This document shows, piece after piece, positions 1 through 8,615 of a stretch of DNA of 64,000 nt (position 1 is the first letter of the stretch; each line of letters starts with the position of its first letter). A program made the position numbers and the translations under genes. The notes beneath the pieces were generated by a model that did no database searches, was not told where the DNA came from, and worked only from the letters and a program-made list of their open reading frames with translations. The stretch is from Streptomyces sp. NBC_00239 (lineage in GTDB: Bacteria > Actinomycetota > Actinomycetes > Streptomycetales > Streptomycetaceae): positions 4,960,001-5,024,000 of the forward strand of contig NZ_CP108095.1 of NCBI RefSeq assembly GCF_036194065.1, written 5' to 3'.

Positions 1-660
1 GGCGACGGAGAGCTCGGTGTAGTAGCCGGGCTGCAGGTAGAGCTTCTGCGCGACCGGGGTGTCGAACAGCACCAGGCTGCCGCCGGCGTTGACCTGACCG
101 TCCTCGGTGGTGAAGACACCGGCGAGGGTGTACTCCTTCACCGGGCCGTTGGTGGCGACGCGGACCTTGTCGCCGACCGTGTAGTCACCCGCGGAGGCGC
201 TGTCCTTGTCGAGGGCGATCTGGTCGGCGGAGGTCGGGCCGTTGCCGTCGGTGAAGTCGTAGCGCGGGTCCTTGCCGTCCTTGGCGGGGGCGAAGTTGGA
301 GCCGTTGTTGGCCCAGCCGTTGCCGATCAGCTTGCCCTTGGCGTCGGCGACGCCGGCGAAGCCGCTCACCCGGCCGGAGACGGAGTCGACGCCGTTCAGG
401 GCGGCGACCTTGTCGAGCGTCTTCTGGCTGACGCCGGGCTCGCCCTTCTTGCCGTTCTCGTCGCGGGGGCTGCCGTACGAGGTGACGGAGACGGCGACGC
501 CGTCGTAGCTCTTGGCGGACTGGCCGCTGAGGGCCTTGCCGAGGGTGTCGGTGAAGACGAGGGTGCCGGAGACGAAGGCGACGCCGAGGACGACGGCGAG
601 CACCGTCATCAACAGCCGGGCCTTGTGCGCGAGCACGTTGCGCAGCGCGGTACGGAACAT
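1..660 (-). CDS. ABC transporter permease, FtsX/MacB type (N-terminal 220 residues; cut by window edge)
   Basis: The protein starts MFRTALRNVLAHKARL followed by a hydrophobic segment (about residues 18-37), the classic entry of the MacB/FtsX permease family: a cytoplasmic amphipathic stretch, a first membrane helix, then a large extracellular domain. The visible part after the helix is polar and rich in short loops, as expected for that extracellular domain. The reading frame is still open at base 1, so the C-terminal helices lie outside the window. The ATPase gene sits 59 bases upstream on the same strand and is surely its partner. Substrate cannot be told from this; relatives export lipids, peptides or act in envelope stress. 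Start is the ATG at 660. Confidence 0.85.
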   Translation of the reverse strand, partial: MFRTALRNVLAHKARLLMTVLAVVLGVAFVSGTLVFTDTLGKALSGQSAKSYDGVAVSVTSYGSPRDENGKKGEPGVSQKTLDKVAALNGVDSVSGRVSGFAGVADAKGKLIGNGWANNGSNFAPAKDGKDPRYDFTDGNGPTSADQIALDKDSASAGDYTVGDKVRVATNGPVKEYTLAGVFTTEDGQVNAGGSLVLFDTPVAQKLYLQPGYYTELSVA

Positions 661-719
661 GGTGGAGGAGTCCAGAAAGTCGAGGTGGGCCGGAGCAGGA
701 GGCGGGGGCGGGGCAGGCC

Positions 720-1490
720 TCAGCTGGTGCGGCCCTTGGCGTCGAAGGCCTTCATGCGGTCGAGCACGCCGTCGGCGGTCGGGCGGAGCATCTCGTCGAC
801 GATCCGGCCGTCGGCGAGGAAGATGACGCGGTCCGCGTAGGAGGCGGCGACCGGGTCGTGGGTGACCATGACGACGGTCTGGCCGAGCTCGCGCACGGAG
901 TTGCGCAGGAAGCCGAGGACCTCGGCGCCGGAGCGGGAGTCCAGGTTTCCGGTGGGCTCGTCACCGAAGATGATCTCCGGCTTGGAGGCGAGGGCGCGGG
1001 CGACCGCGACGCGCTGCTGCTGGCCGCCGGAGAGCTGGGTCGGCCGGTGGCTGAGGCGCCCGGACAGGCCGACCATCTCGATGACCTTGTCCAGCCACTG
1101 CTTGTCGGGCTTGCGGCCGGCGATGTCCATGGGGAGCGTGATGTTCTCCAGGGCGGTCAGGGTCGGCAGCAGGTTGAACGCCTGGAAGATGAAGCCGATC
1201 TTGTCCCGGCGGAGCTGGGTGAGCTGCTTGTCCTTGAGGGAGCCGAGCTCGGTCTCGCCGATGCGGACCGAGCCGGCGGAGAAGGTGTCCAGGCCGGCGA
1301 CGCAGTGCATCAGCGTCGACTTGCCGGAACCGGAGGGGCCCATGATCGCGGTGAACTGCCCCTGGACGAAGTCCACGGAGACGTTGTCGAGGGCGACCAC
1401 CTGGGTCTCGCCCTGCCCGTACACCTTGGACAGCTGCGTGGCACGGGCGGCCACGGCGGTGGTGTGGGGGGCGAGGTTCATGGTGGTCAC
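720..1490 (-). CDS. ABC transporter ATP-binding protein, MacB/LolD-like
   Basis: A 256-residue nucleotide-binding subunit. It has Walker A GPSGSGKST (about 51-59), the signature LSGGQQQR (about 153-160), Walker B IIFGDEP (about 173-179) and an H-loop histidine (about 211). The family powers FtsX/MacB-type permeases, and the partner permease follows 59 bases downstream. The GTG at 1490 is chosen as start because AGGAG lies 6 bases before it; the ATG three codons later is too far from that site. An upstream open frame continues without a ribosome site and is not believed. Substrate unknown. Confidence 0.9.
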   Translation of the reverse strand: MTTMNLAPHTTAVAARATQLSKVYGQGETQVVALDNVSVDFVQGQFTAIMGPSGSGKSTLMHCVAGLDTFSAGSVRIGETELGSLKDKQLTQLRRDKIGFIFQAFNLLPTLTALENITLPMDIAGRKPDKQWLDKVIEMVGLSGRLSHRPTQLSGGQQQRVAVARALASKPEIIFGDEPTGNLDSRSGAEVLGFLRNSVRELGQTVVMVTHDPVAASYADRVIFLADGRIVDEMLRPTADGVLDRMKAFDAKGRTS

Positions 1491-1892
1491 GGGGGACTCC
1501 TGTCGGGCTGGCGGTCGGTCTGCGGGACTTACTCCATCCTCACGTCCCGTTCGCCGCCGCGGATCAGCCGCCGAGCTCGTTCTCCGGCCCACTCGAGTCT
1601 GACTCGGGCCGCCGGCTCTCCTCCTCTGGTATGACGGCGGCCCCGAGGACGGGGTCCGGCGGAGGGGGGTGGCCCGGGGTGGCGCGAGCGCGCCGCGGGG
1701 CCGTCGAATTCCCGTCAATCACCTGGGGGCCCCGGGGGCCTCGGGGATGGGGCGGACCGCGCCTTCTGACGTCTGACGGTCCCTCAAGCGTCAATAAAAT
1801 CAGACAACATCGGAACGATCTTCCCCGATCGGGTGTGCGCTTCCGGATAGGCTCACCCTGCGTTGACTTCGTTGCGCGGAGCCGCCCGCCTT
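1491..1892. other. Intergenic region between the ABC operon and bldA
   Basis: About 400 bases with no convincing gene. It must hold the divergent promoters of the ABC operon (leftward) and of the tRNA (rightward). An AT-richer patch at 1790-1815 contains repeated TCTGAC/GTCAGA-like words. A TAGGCT at 1848-1853 fits a vegetative -10 box for the tRNA, giving a 5' leader of roughly 30 bases; no good -35 box is visible. Confidence 0.5.
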
Positions 1893-1974
1893 GCCCGGAT
1901 GGTGGAATGCAGACACGGCGAGCTTAAACCTCGCTGGCCTTAGGGCCGTGCCGGTTCAAGTCCGGCTCCGGGCA
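1893..1974 (+). tRNA. bldA: tRNA-Leu, anticodon UAA (bldA)
   Basis: The cloverleaf can be drawn by eye. The acceptor stem GCCCGGA (1893-1899) pairs with TCCGGGC (1967-1973). The anticodon stem GCGAG (1918-1922) pairs with CTCGC (1930-1934), and the seven-base loop CTTAAAC puts the anticodon TAA at 1925-1927. A long variable arm and GTTCAAG T-loop complete a class II leucine tRNA. CCA is not encoded. In Streptomyces the tRNA reading UUA is bldA, the developmental regulator that limits translation of TTA-containing genes for aerial growth and antibiotics. I saw no in-frame TTA in the CDSs called here, by eye only. Confidence 0.95.
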
Positions 1975-2057
1975 CGCTCCGCTTCCTTCCCTCCCGTGCG
2001 TACAACCATCCGACCCCGACGGTGGTCGTGCATGTGTACGTACAACAAGGGGGAAGA

Positions 2058-4319
2058 ATGTCGCAGTTCCGGACGTCCGCCGCAGTGCTCGGCGGGGCTG
2101 TCGCGACCGCGCTCGCACTCACCGCAAGTCCGCTGTCGAGCCCGTTCCTCGCGGCTCCGGCGCACGCGCTGGCGCACCCGGGCGCGCAGGGCGGGTCCGC
2201 CGTTCCGGCCGCGCCCCTGAAGATCGCGCCCGGCTCGCAGCTGCTCAGCGCGGGCCCCACCGGCCTCCAGACCTACGACGGCGAGGGCCGGGTGTGGACG
2301 AAGTACGCCGACGGCTCGCAGACCCGGCTGGGCCCGGCCTCGCAGTGGCCGAGCACCGGTGACTTCGGAGCGGTGTCCGACATCGTGGCCACCCACGAGA
2401 AGACCCCGCCGGGGACGCCGGCCGGCCCGGTCACCCTGACGGACACCGCGACCGGAAGCGCGACCACGATCCCGCTGTCCGCGTCCGACGACTACGTCGG
2501 AACCGTCGGGGGGACGGTGCTGGTGTCCAGGGACCTGGACGGCGGCGAGACCGCGCTCTACCTCCTCGATCGGGCGGACGGTGGGTCGTCGCCCCGCAAG
2601 GTCACCGGCCTGCCCTCCGACATCGCCTGGTTCGACGAGGTGGCCGCCGCCACTCCCGGCCGCGCGCTCGTGCAGTACGGGTACGACAGCCCCAAGGGGC
2701 CGGGGGGCGGGGGCTACGCGCTGGTCGACCTCGCCGACGGCCGGGTCCTGTCGGTCCAGTCGTTCGGCGGGTACGAGTCCACGTGGGTGGCCCTTTCCGC
2801 GTCACATGTCGCCGTCGTCTCCTCCGACCACGGGGACGAGGCCGATCCGGCGCCGCTACTGCGGGTCGTCGACCTGCGCACGGGGGAGGTCAGGGAGTCC
2901 CCGTCCCCGCTCGGGAAGCCCGATCTGTTCGGGATCGTCGGTGACTGGTTCGTGTACGGAAACCGGACGCCGGTCGAGGCCGGCAGCCCCGGGGCCGACC
3001 ACACCCTCAAGGCCGTACCGATCGCCGGCGGCACCCCCCGCACCCTGCTGGACCACGCGACCAGCCTCGCCGCCGCTCCCGACGGCGGACTGCTGGCGTC
3101 GGGGGGCACCCTCGCCGCGGGCGAGGGCGTCTACCGGATCTCGGTCGGTGCGAACGGCGCCCCCGCGGTCTCGCTCACGGCCGGCACGGGTGAGCCCACC
3201 AAGGTCGAGGTGCTGGAGACGGACGTCGAGAAGGCCGTCGCCCTCGACGAGCGCTCGCACCGGATGCGCTGGAAGCTGTCCCGGACGAACGTGAAGGCCA
3301 CCGTCACGATCACCCACACCGCCACCGGGCAGACGGGCACCTGGCACCCGTGGGCCCCGCCGGCCGGAGCGGGCTGGGTGGACCTGGACTGGGCACGGAA
3401 CCTCGCCACCCCCGGCCGCCCGCTTTCGGCGCCCAACGGCGACTACACCTGGAAGGCCACCTTCACCCCCGTCAACGGCATCGGCCCGGCCACCAGCGCC
3501 ACCGGCGCCTTCAAGGTGACCCGCAAGTCCCACCCCCACGACTACACCGACAACGGCACCCCGGACCTCCTGGACCGCGACTCCGCGGGCCGGCTCTGGC
3601 TCCACGACGCCGTCTGGAACCCGCGCATGTATCCGACGGGCGAGTTCCGCGAGCGCAAGCAGGTCCCCGGCAACTGGGCGGGGTACGACCGGATCGTCGC
3701 GGCGGGCAACGCGGCGGGCGCGGCCGCGGGCGACCTCGTCTCGCGCGACTCCGCGGGCGTCCTGTGGCTCCACCTCGGCAAGGCCAACGGCACCTTCGAC
3801 ACCCGCATCAAGGTGGGCGCCGGCTGGAAGATCTACAAGCAGCTCACGGCCCTCGGCGACGTCACGAACGACGGCAGGGCGGACCTCCTCGCCACCGACG
3901 CCGCCGGGGTGATGTGGCTCTATCGGGGCACGGGCTCCTGGAAGACCCCGTACCTGCCGCGCAAGAAGGCCGGTGCGGGCTGGCAGGGCTACAACAAGAT
4001 CCTGTCCGTCGGCGACATCGGCGGAGCCAAGGCGGGCGACCTCGTCGCCCGGGACTCGGCCGGGGTCCTGTGGTTCATGCAGGGCAAGGGCGACGGCACC
4101 TTCGCCCCCCGCGTCAAGATCGAGGCCGGCTGGGGCGGCTTCCCGCACCTGGTGGGCCTCGGCGACGGCGACCGCGACGGCCGGCCCGACCTGTTCGCCT
4201 CGAACGCGAGGGCGGAGTACCTGTACCGCTCCACCGGCGATGCCGTCAGGCCCTTCAACTGGCGCTACACCCTCCGCCAGGACTACCCGGGCAACCCGGT
4301 CTACACGTCCGTCTTCTGA
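2058..4319 (+). CDS. Secreted protein with C-terminal FG-GAP/VCBS-type repeats
   Basis: A 753-residue exported protein. The N-terminus (MSQFRT, then an alanine-rich hydrophobic run ending near APAHALA) is a Sec signal peptide. The middle resembles a beta-propeller or lyase-like surface module. The last 250 residues contain at least four copies of a unit built on GDL-x-x-RDSAGVLW, typical of the FG-GAP/VCBS repeats that make calcium-binding propellers in extracellular Streptomyces proteins. The ATG at 2058 is preferred over the GTG at 2022 because it follows AAGGGGGAAGA directly. There is no catalytic motif I can name. It probably acts outside the cell in binding or degradation of polymers. 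Confidence 0.8.
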   Translation: MSQFRTSAAVLGGAVATALALTASPLSSPFLAAPAHALAHPGAQGGSAVPAAPLKIAPGSQLLSAGPTGLQTYDGEGRVWTKYADGSQTRLGPASQWPSTGDFGAVSDIVATHEKTPPGTPAGPVTLTDTATGSATTIPLSASDDYVGTVGGTVLVSRDLDGGETALYLLDRADGGSSPRKVTGLPSDIAWFDEVAAATPGRALVQYGYDSPKGPGGGGYALVDLADGRVLSVQSFGGYESTWVALSASHVAVVSSDHGDEADPAPLLRVVDLRTGEVRESPSPLGKPDLFGIVGDWFVYGNRTPVEAGSPGADHTLKAVPIAGGTPRTLLDHATSLAAAPDGGLLASGGTLAAGEGVYRISVGANGAPAVSLTAGTGEPTKVEVLETDVEKAVALDERSHRMRWKLSRTNVKATVTITHTATGQTGTWHPWAPPAGAGWVDLDWARNLATPGRPLSAPNGDYTWKATFTPVNGIGPATSATGAFKVTRKSHPHDYTDNGTPDLLDRDSAGRLWLHDAVWNPRMYPTGEFRERKQVPGNWAGYDRIVAAGNAAGAAAGDLVSRDSAGVLWLHLGKANGTFDTRIKVGAGWKIYKQLTALGDVTNDGRADLLATDAAGVMWLYRGTGSWKTPYLPRKKAGAGWQGYNKILSVGDIGGAKAGDLVARDSAGVLWFMQGKGDGTFAPRVKIEAGWGGFPHLVGLGDGDRDGRPDLFASNARAEYLYRSTGDAVRPFNWRYTLRQDYPGNPVYTSVF

Positions 4320-4453
4320 GCGGCCGCCCCGGGGGTCGGAGGATCCCGCCGGGCGGGTACCCGAAAAGATCCTCCCTCAGCAGTAGGGTGGAGTCTTTGC
4401 TAACGCATTACTCTTGAACGCAAGGCCGCGCACGGTGGCCATGGAGGAGTGAG

Positions 4454-5305
4454 ATGAGGAGCAGCAACCCGGTCTTCTCGCGACGGGGGTTCAGCCGCGA
4501 CAACGGCTACGCGGGCTTTGACGCGCAGCAGGTGCAGGCCGGGACCGCGACCAACCCGTACGCGACGAATCCTTACGCCACGGACCCGCAGACCGGCATG
4601 CCGGCCGCGCCCGCCCGCGGCAGTGTGATGACCATCGACGACGTGGTGAGCCGTACGGCCATGACGCTCGGCACGGTCATCCTCACGGCCGTGCTGGCCT
4701 GGGTCCTGCTTCCGGTCGACCCGGCCAACATCAACAAGTCGTTCGGCATCGCCATCGGCGCGGCCCTCGTCGCGTTCGTGCTGGCGATGGTGCAGAGCTT
4801 CAAGCGCACCCCGGTCCCCGCGCTGATCATCGCCTACGCGGCCTTCGAGGGCGTCTTCCTCGGCGTCCTGAGCGCGGCCGTCAGCGAGCAGATCGGCAGC
4901 AGCGTCGTCGTGCAGGCCGTGCTCGGCACGCTGTGCGTGTTCGCCGGCGTGCTGTTCGCGTACAAGATGCGCTGGATCCGCGTGACCCGCCGCTTCTACG
5001 GCTTCGTGATGGCCGCGGCCATGGGCTTCATGCTGCTGATGGTCGCCAACCTGCTGTTCTCCGTCTTCGGCGGCGGTGACGGCCTCGGCTTCCGCAGTGG
5101 CGGCCTCGGCATCCTGTTCGGCGTCATCGGCGTCATCCTCGGCGCCTGCTTCCTCGCCCTCGACTTCAAGCAGGTCGAGGACGGCGTGACGTACGGTGCC
5201 CCGCGCGAGGAGTCCTGGCTGGCGGCCTTCGGCCTCACCATGACCCTGGTGTGGATCTACCTGGAGATGCTGCGGCTGTTCTCCATCCTCTCCGGCGACG
5301 ACTAG
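4454..5305 (+). CDS. Bax inhibitor-1/YccA family membrane protein
   Basis: The 283-residue product has a polar, NPYAT-repeated N-terminus of about 55 residues followed by seven hydrophobic segments, matching the seven-helix fold of the BI-1/YccA family. The segment ending in DFKQVEDGV, with acidic residues near the last helices, is a family hallmark. Bacterial members are proton-sensitive calcium leak channels or modulate membrane proteases; the role in actinomycetes is not established. GGAGGAG stands just before the ATG. A strong hairpin follows the stop, and a small gene converges from the other side. Confidence 0.85.
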   Translation: MRSSNPVFSRRGFSRDNGYAGFDAQQVQAGTATNPYATNPYATDPQTGMPAAPARGSVMTIDDVVSRTAMTLGTVILTAVLAWVLLPVDPANINKSFGIAIGAALVAFVLAMVQSFKRTPVPALIIAYAAFEGVFLGVLSAAVSEQIGSSVVVQAVLGTLCVFAGVLFAYKMRWIRVTRRFYGFVMAAAMGFMLLMVANLLFSVFGGGDGLGFRSGGLGILFGVIGVILGACFLALDFKQVEDGVTYGAPREESWLAAFGLTMTLVWIYLEMLRLFSILSGDD

Positions 5306-5354
5306 TCCCGGAGCGGCAGCCGCCGCACGCACGTGAGACACGTGAACGCACGAG

Positions 5355-5387
5355 AAAGGCCCCGCGGGCATCGCCCGCGGGGCCTTT
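5355..5387. terminator. Bidirectional hairpin terminator
   Basis: Perfect 15-base arms (5355-5369 and 5373-5387) around a 3-base loop, beginning AAAGG and ending CCTTT, so a short T run exists on both strands. It lies between the convergent BI-1-like gene and the small DUF4287-like gene. Confidence 0.85.
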
Positions 5388-5428
5388 CCCCGTGTGAGGG
5401 GGGTTGGGGCTGTGTCGGGGGACGGTGC

Positions 5429-5659
5429 CTAACCCCGCCTGCGGGCGGCGCGGCGGAGGTCGTACTCGTGGATGATCGCCTTGGCCTGGCCGTACGAGAG
5501 CTCGTACTCGCCGCGCAGCCAGCTGAGCTTCTCCTCGAAGCGGACGAGGGAGGGGCCCTCGTCGACGGCGCGGAGCCAGTCGGACATGTCACGACCGGTG
5601 CATTCGGGGATACGGGAAATCATGTTCCGGTGGGTTTCCTCGGAGAACTCTACGGACAT
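5429..5659 (-). CDS. Small DUF4287-like protein
   Basis: A 76-residue protein beginning MSVEFSEETH and containing GRDMSDWL and SYGQAKAIIHEYDLRRA. This fits the small helical DUF4287 proteins common in actinobacteria, often annotated only as conserved hypothetical. The ATG at 5659 is preferred to one six codons upstream because GGAGG sits 5 bases before it. No biochemical role is known. It ends in basic residues (RRAARRRG), which might contact nucleic acid; that is speculation. Confidence 0.7.
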   Translation of the reverse strand: MSVEFSEETHRNMISRIPECTGRDMSDWLRAVDEGPSLVRFEEKLSWLRGEYELSYGQAKAIIHEYDLRRAARRRG

Positions 5660-5763
5660 GGGCGCCTCCGGACGCATGGGACGTACCTGGTTCTCTTCAC
5701 GTCACCGTGCCCGACCGTTCGCCCGTTGGCAACAGTGCCGCGGGGCCGCGTAGGGTCACCGGC

Positions 5764-6093
5764 GTGCTCGATACCTCACCGCTGACCGCCGCCGTGGACC
5801 GTTTCGCCGACCGGCTCCGGGCCGCCCCGCAGAGCCGCCTCCAGCGCGGCGCCGCCGTCGAGGCGCTGGCCCTGGCCCGCGAGCTCGCCGCACGGGCCCA
5901 CGCGCTGGAGGGCGCCCCGGGCCGGCAGCCGCCGCAGGTACCGGACGCCGGGCTCTTCGTCGTCGGAGATCAGGTGGCGGTGACCGGCCGGGACCTCGCG
6001 GAGGCGCTGCGGACAGCGGAAACGGCCCCGTCCGAACTGCTGGACGAGGCCGTGGCGCTGGTGGAACAGGCGGAACTCAGAGCGATGCGATGA
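5764..6093 (+). CDS. Small conserved hypothetical protein
   Basis: About 109 residues, helical and alanine/leucine-rich, with the segment GLFVVGDQVAVTGRDL in the second half. I do not recognise a family. The GTG at 5764 is chosen because AGGG lies 8 bases upstream; a longer GTG start at 5707 overlaps the promoter of the divergent gene. It converges on and overlaps the next gene by 17 bases, common for stable core pairs in Streptomyces. Confidence 0.6.
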   Translation: MLDTSPLTAAVDRFADRLRAAPQSRLQRGAAVEALALARELAARAHALEGAPGRQPPQVPDAGLFVVGDQVAVTGRDLAEALRTAETAPSELLDEAVALVEQAELRAMR

Positions 6094-6916
6094 CGCGGTC
6101 CGCGAGGATGTAGACGTTGTTCGCGGGGTTCTCGGGATCGTCGTCCCCGCAGGAGAAGGTCAGGGCGTACGCGCCCGAGATGCCCGAGCCGCCCAGCAGC
6201 ACCGGCGCGCTGCCCGTGCGCAGGGCCTCGGCGAGGCGCTCCGCGGTCTCCCGGTGCCCCGGGGTCATGCACAGCGTGGTGCCGTCCGTGAAGACGTACA
6301 CGTCGAGCGTGCCCAGCGGGCCGGGGCGGACGTCCGCGAGCGCGGTACGGGCCTGCGCCAGCTCCTCGAGGCGGCTCACGGTGCGCTCGTGGTCGGTGTG
6401 CGGCGCGGTGGCCTGGACCGGGACGAAGTCCGGGTGCGAGGGGTGCCGGCGGCGGGCCGCGGCGAGCTCCGCGGAGTCCTCCGGGTAGTCGGTGGCGGCC
6501 GGCTCGTCGTCGAGGAACGGCTCCAGGCCCACCAGGTCGGCCTGGCGCGGCAGGAAGACCGGGTTGTCCTCGGCCAGCCCGGGCAGGCCGCCCAGCAGCG
6601 AGGGAGCGTCCGCGGCGTCGCGGGCCTCCTGCGCCGCCCAGAAGGCGCGCGCCTCGGCCAGCTCGCGCTCGCGCTCCTCGGCGAGGGCCTCGGCGACGGC
6701 GGCCCGTATGTCGGCGGTGTCGACGGCGTGCTCGCCGGCCGCGGCGGCGCTGCGGGCGTGGGGGACGGTGGTAACGCGGTGTGCGACCGATGCGGCGAGC
6801 TCGCCGCGCAGGGCGGTGACCTGCTTGCGCAGACCGTGGACGGCGTGCAGCGCAGCAGCGCCCACGGCCGTGGCAGCGGCCGTGGTCAGCAGCAGGGCAA
6901 GAGACATGGCGCTCAC
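6077..6916 (-). CDS. Hypothetical protein with N-terminal membrane anchor
   Basis: A 279-residue protein. Residues about 4-25 are hydrophobic, followed by a charged, probably coiled-coil region (RKQVTALRGEL; EALAEERERELAEAR) and a C-terminal globular part containing LDVYVFTDGTTLCMTPGH and SGAYALTFSCGDDD. It looks like a single-pass protein with a cytoplasmic domain. The GTG at 6916 is preferred to the ATG three codons later because AGGAG lies 7 bases before it. Family and function not recognised. Confidence 0.65.
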   Translation of the reverse strand: MSAMSLALLLTTAAATAVGAAALHAVHGLRKQVTALRGELAASVAHRVTTVPHARSAAAAGEHAVDTADIRAAVAEALAEERERELAEARAFWAAQEARDAADAPSLLGGLPGLAEDNPVFLPRQADLVGLEPFLDDEPAATDYPEDSAELAAARRRHPSHPDFVPVQATAPHTDHERTVSRLEELAQARTALADVRPGPLGTLDVYVFTDGTTLCMTPGHRETAERLAEALRTGSAPVLLGGSGISGAYALTFSCGDDDPENPANNVYILADRVIASL

Positions 6917-7275
6917 TGACTAACTCCTGAGTGTTTCGATCCCCCGACTTCCTACCTCAGCTTGTATCGACCTGGGAATGGGGTGCAGTGCATTACGTCA
7001 CGAATTGGACAGGTCTTTCGTCACAGCACTACGGCCCCTCCAGTTGCTGACCTGCGGAAATGCCGATCCCCCAGGACATAGGTCACATCCTGGGGGAGAT
7101 TCGGTCACGGGTCGGCCGCGACGGGATTAGACCGCGCGTCAACCGGAAGGGCCGGCGTGGCCCCCCACCTGCGGCGGGACCGTTCCGGACGCCCCGGGCG
7201 CCGCCCGGGGCGGCTACCCTCCGCTACCGCACGGCTCCGGCGGGGCGCCGGCGCCGCTGCCGATTCGGCTCCGGC
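6917..7275. other. Intergenic region
   Basis: About 360 bases. The left part carries the promoter region of the leftward membrane-anchored hypothetical. The right part holds the likely terminator of the thiolase gene. Long open frames on the plus strand here and across the thiolase are reading-frame shadows. Confidence 0.5.
7191..7211. terminator. GC hairpin downstream of the thiolase gene
   Basis: GCCCCGGGC and GCCCGGGGC form a perfect 9-base stem with a 3-base loop, about 65 bases after the thiolase stop. No T run follows, as usual for high-GC actinomycete terminators. Confidence 0.55.
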
Positions 7276-8496
7276 TCAGCTCAGCCGCTCGATGACCATC
7301 GCCATGCCCTGGCCGCCGCCGACGCACATGGTCTCCAGGCCGAACTGCTTGTCGTGGAACTGCAGGCTGTTGATCAGGGTGCCGGTGATGCGGGCACCGG
7401 TCATCCCGAACGGGTGACCGATGGCGATGGCGCCGCCGTTGACGTTCAGCTTGTCGAGGTCCACGCCGAGGTCGCGGTAGGACGGGATCACCTGCGCCGC
7501 GAAGGCCTCGTTGATCTCGACCAGGTCGATGTCGCCGATGGTCAGGCCGGCCCGCTTCAGGGCCTGCTTGCTGGCCTCGACCGGGCCCAGTCCCATGATC
7601 TCGGGGGACAGGCCGGAGACGCCGGTGGAGACGATGCGGGCCAGCGGGGTCAGGCCCAGCTCGCGCGCCTTGGTGTCGCTCATGATGACGAGCGCGGCGG
7701 CGCCGTCGTTCAGCGGGCAGCAGTTGCCGGCGGTGACCAGGCCGTCGGGGCGGAAGACGGGCTTCAGGCCCTGCACGCCCTCCAGGGTGACGCCGGCGCG
7801 CGGGCCGTCGTCCGTGCTGACGACCGTGCCGTCCGGCGTGGTGACCGGGGTGATCTCGCGCGCCCAGAAGCCGTTCTTGATGGCGGCCTCGGCGAGGTTC
7901 TGGGAGCGGACGCCGAACTCGTCCATGTCCTGGCGGGTGACGCCCTTGAGGCGGGCCAGGTTCTCGGCCGTCTGGCCCATCGAGATGTACGCGTCCGGCA
8001 CCAGGCCGTCCTCGCGCGGGTCGTGCCACGAGGCGCCCTCGCTCTGCGCGACCGCGCCCGTACGGGCCTCGGCGTCCGCGAAGAACGGGTTGTGGGTGTC
8101 CGGCAGGCCGTCGCTGGTGCCCTTCACCGACCGGGAGACCATCTCGACGCCCGCCGAGATGAAGACGTCGCCCTCGCCCGCCTTGATGGCGTGCAGCGCC
8201 ATCCGGGAGGTCTGCAGCGAGGAGGAGCAGTACCGGGTGACGGTGCAGCCCGGCAGGTGGTCCATGCCCATCTGGACGGAGACGATCCGGCCCAGGTTGT
8301 GGCCCTGCTCGCCGCCGGGCAGGCCGCAGCCGAGCATCAGGTCGTCGATGTCGCGCGGGTCCAGCTCGGGCACCTTGGCCAGCGCGGCCTGGATGATCGT
8401 GGCCGTCAGGTCGTCCGGCCGGATGTCCTTGAGGGACCCCTTGAAGGCGCGGCCGATGGGCGAGCGGGCAGCGGAAACGATGACGGCTTCGGGCAT
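7276..8496 (-). CDS. Acetyl-CoA acetyltransferase (thiolase)
   Basis: A 406-residue thiolase. The nucleophilic cysteine is in TRYCSSSLQTSRMA (C90). The histidine of NGGAIAIGHPFGMTGAR and the second cysteine of ETMCVGGGQGMA complete the catalytic set. It condenses or cleaves acyl-CoA/acetyl-CoA; the family covers both biosynthetic acetoacetyl-CoA synthesis and beta-oxidation, and nothing here separates these. GGAG precedes the ATG at 8496 by five bases; a longer frame to 8532 has no ribosome site. It is transcribed alone, away from the SGNH hydrolase. Confidence 0.93.
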   Translation of the reverse strand: MPEAVIVSAARSPIGRAFKGSLKDIRPDDLTATIIQAALAKVPELDPRDIDDLMLGCGLPGGEQGHNLGRIVSVQMGMDHLPGCTVTRYCSSSLQTSRMALHAIKAGEGDVFISAGVEMVSRSVKGTSDGLPDTHNPFFADAEARTGAVAQSEGASWHDPREDGLVPDAYISMGQTAENLARLKGVTRQDMDEFGVRSQNLAEAAIKNGFWAREITPVTTPDGTVVSTDDGPRAGVTLEGVQGLKPVFRPDGLVTAGNCCPLNDGAAALVIMSDTKARELGLTPLARIVSTGVSGLSPEIMGLGPVEASKQALKRAGLTIGDIDLVEINEAFAAQVIPSYRDLGVDLDKLNVNGGAIAIGHPFGMTGARITGTLINSLQFHDKQFGLETMCVGGGQGMAMVIERLS

Positions 8497-8615
8497 CACG
8501 GCTCCAGGAGTGTGCGGTTCGTAGCGGACCATGTGAAGTTACCGGCCCGTACGGGTCAGGTCACCGACCTGACGGTGTGACGCCTGCCGCATCGCCCCCG
8601 CGGGGCCCCGCAGGA

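Noticed and set aside
2022..2057. Upstream GTG start for the FG-GAP-repeat protein
   Set aside because: It would put polar residues before the signal peptide and the ribosome site lies after it.
7060..8580. Long plus-strand frame across the thiolase gene
   Set aside because: Antisense shadow of a clear thiolase; no ribosome site or domain.
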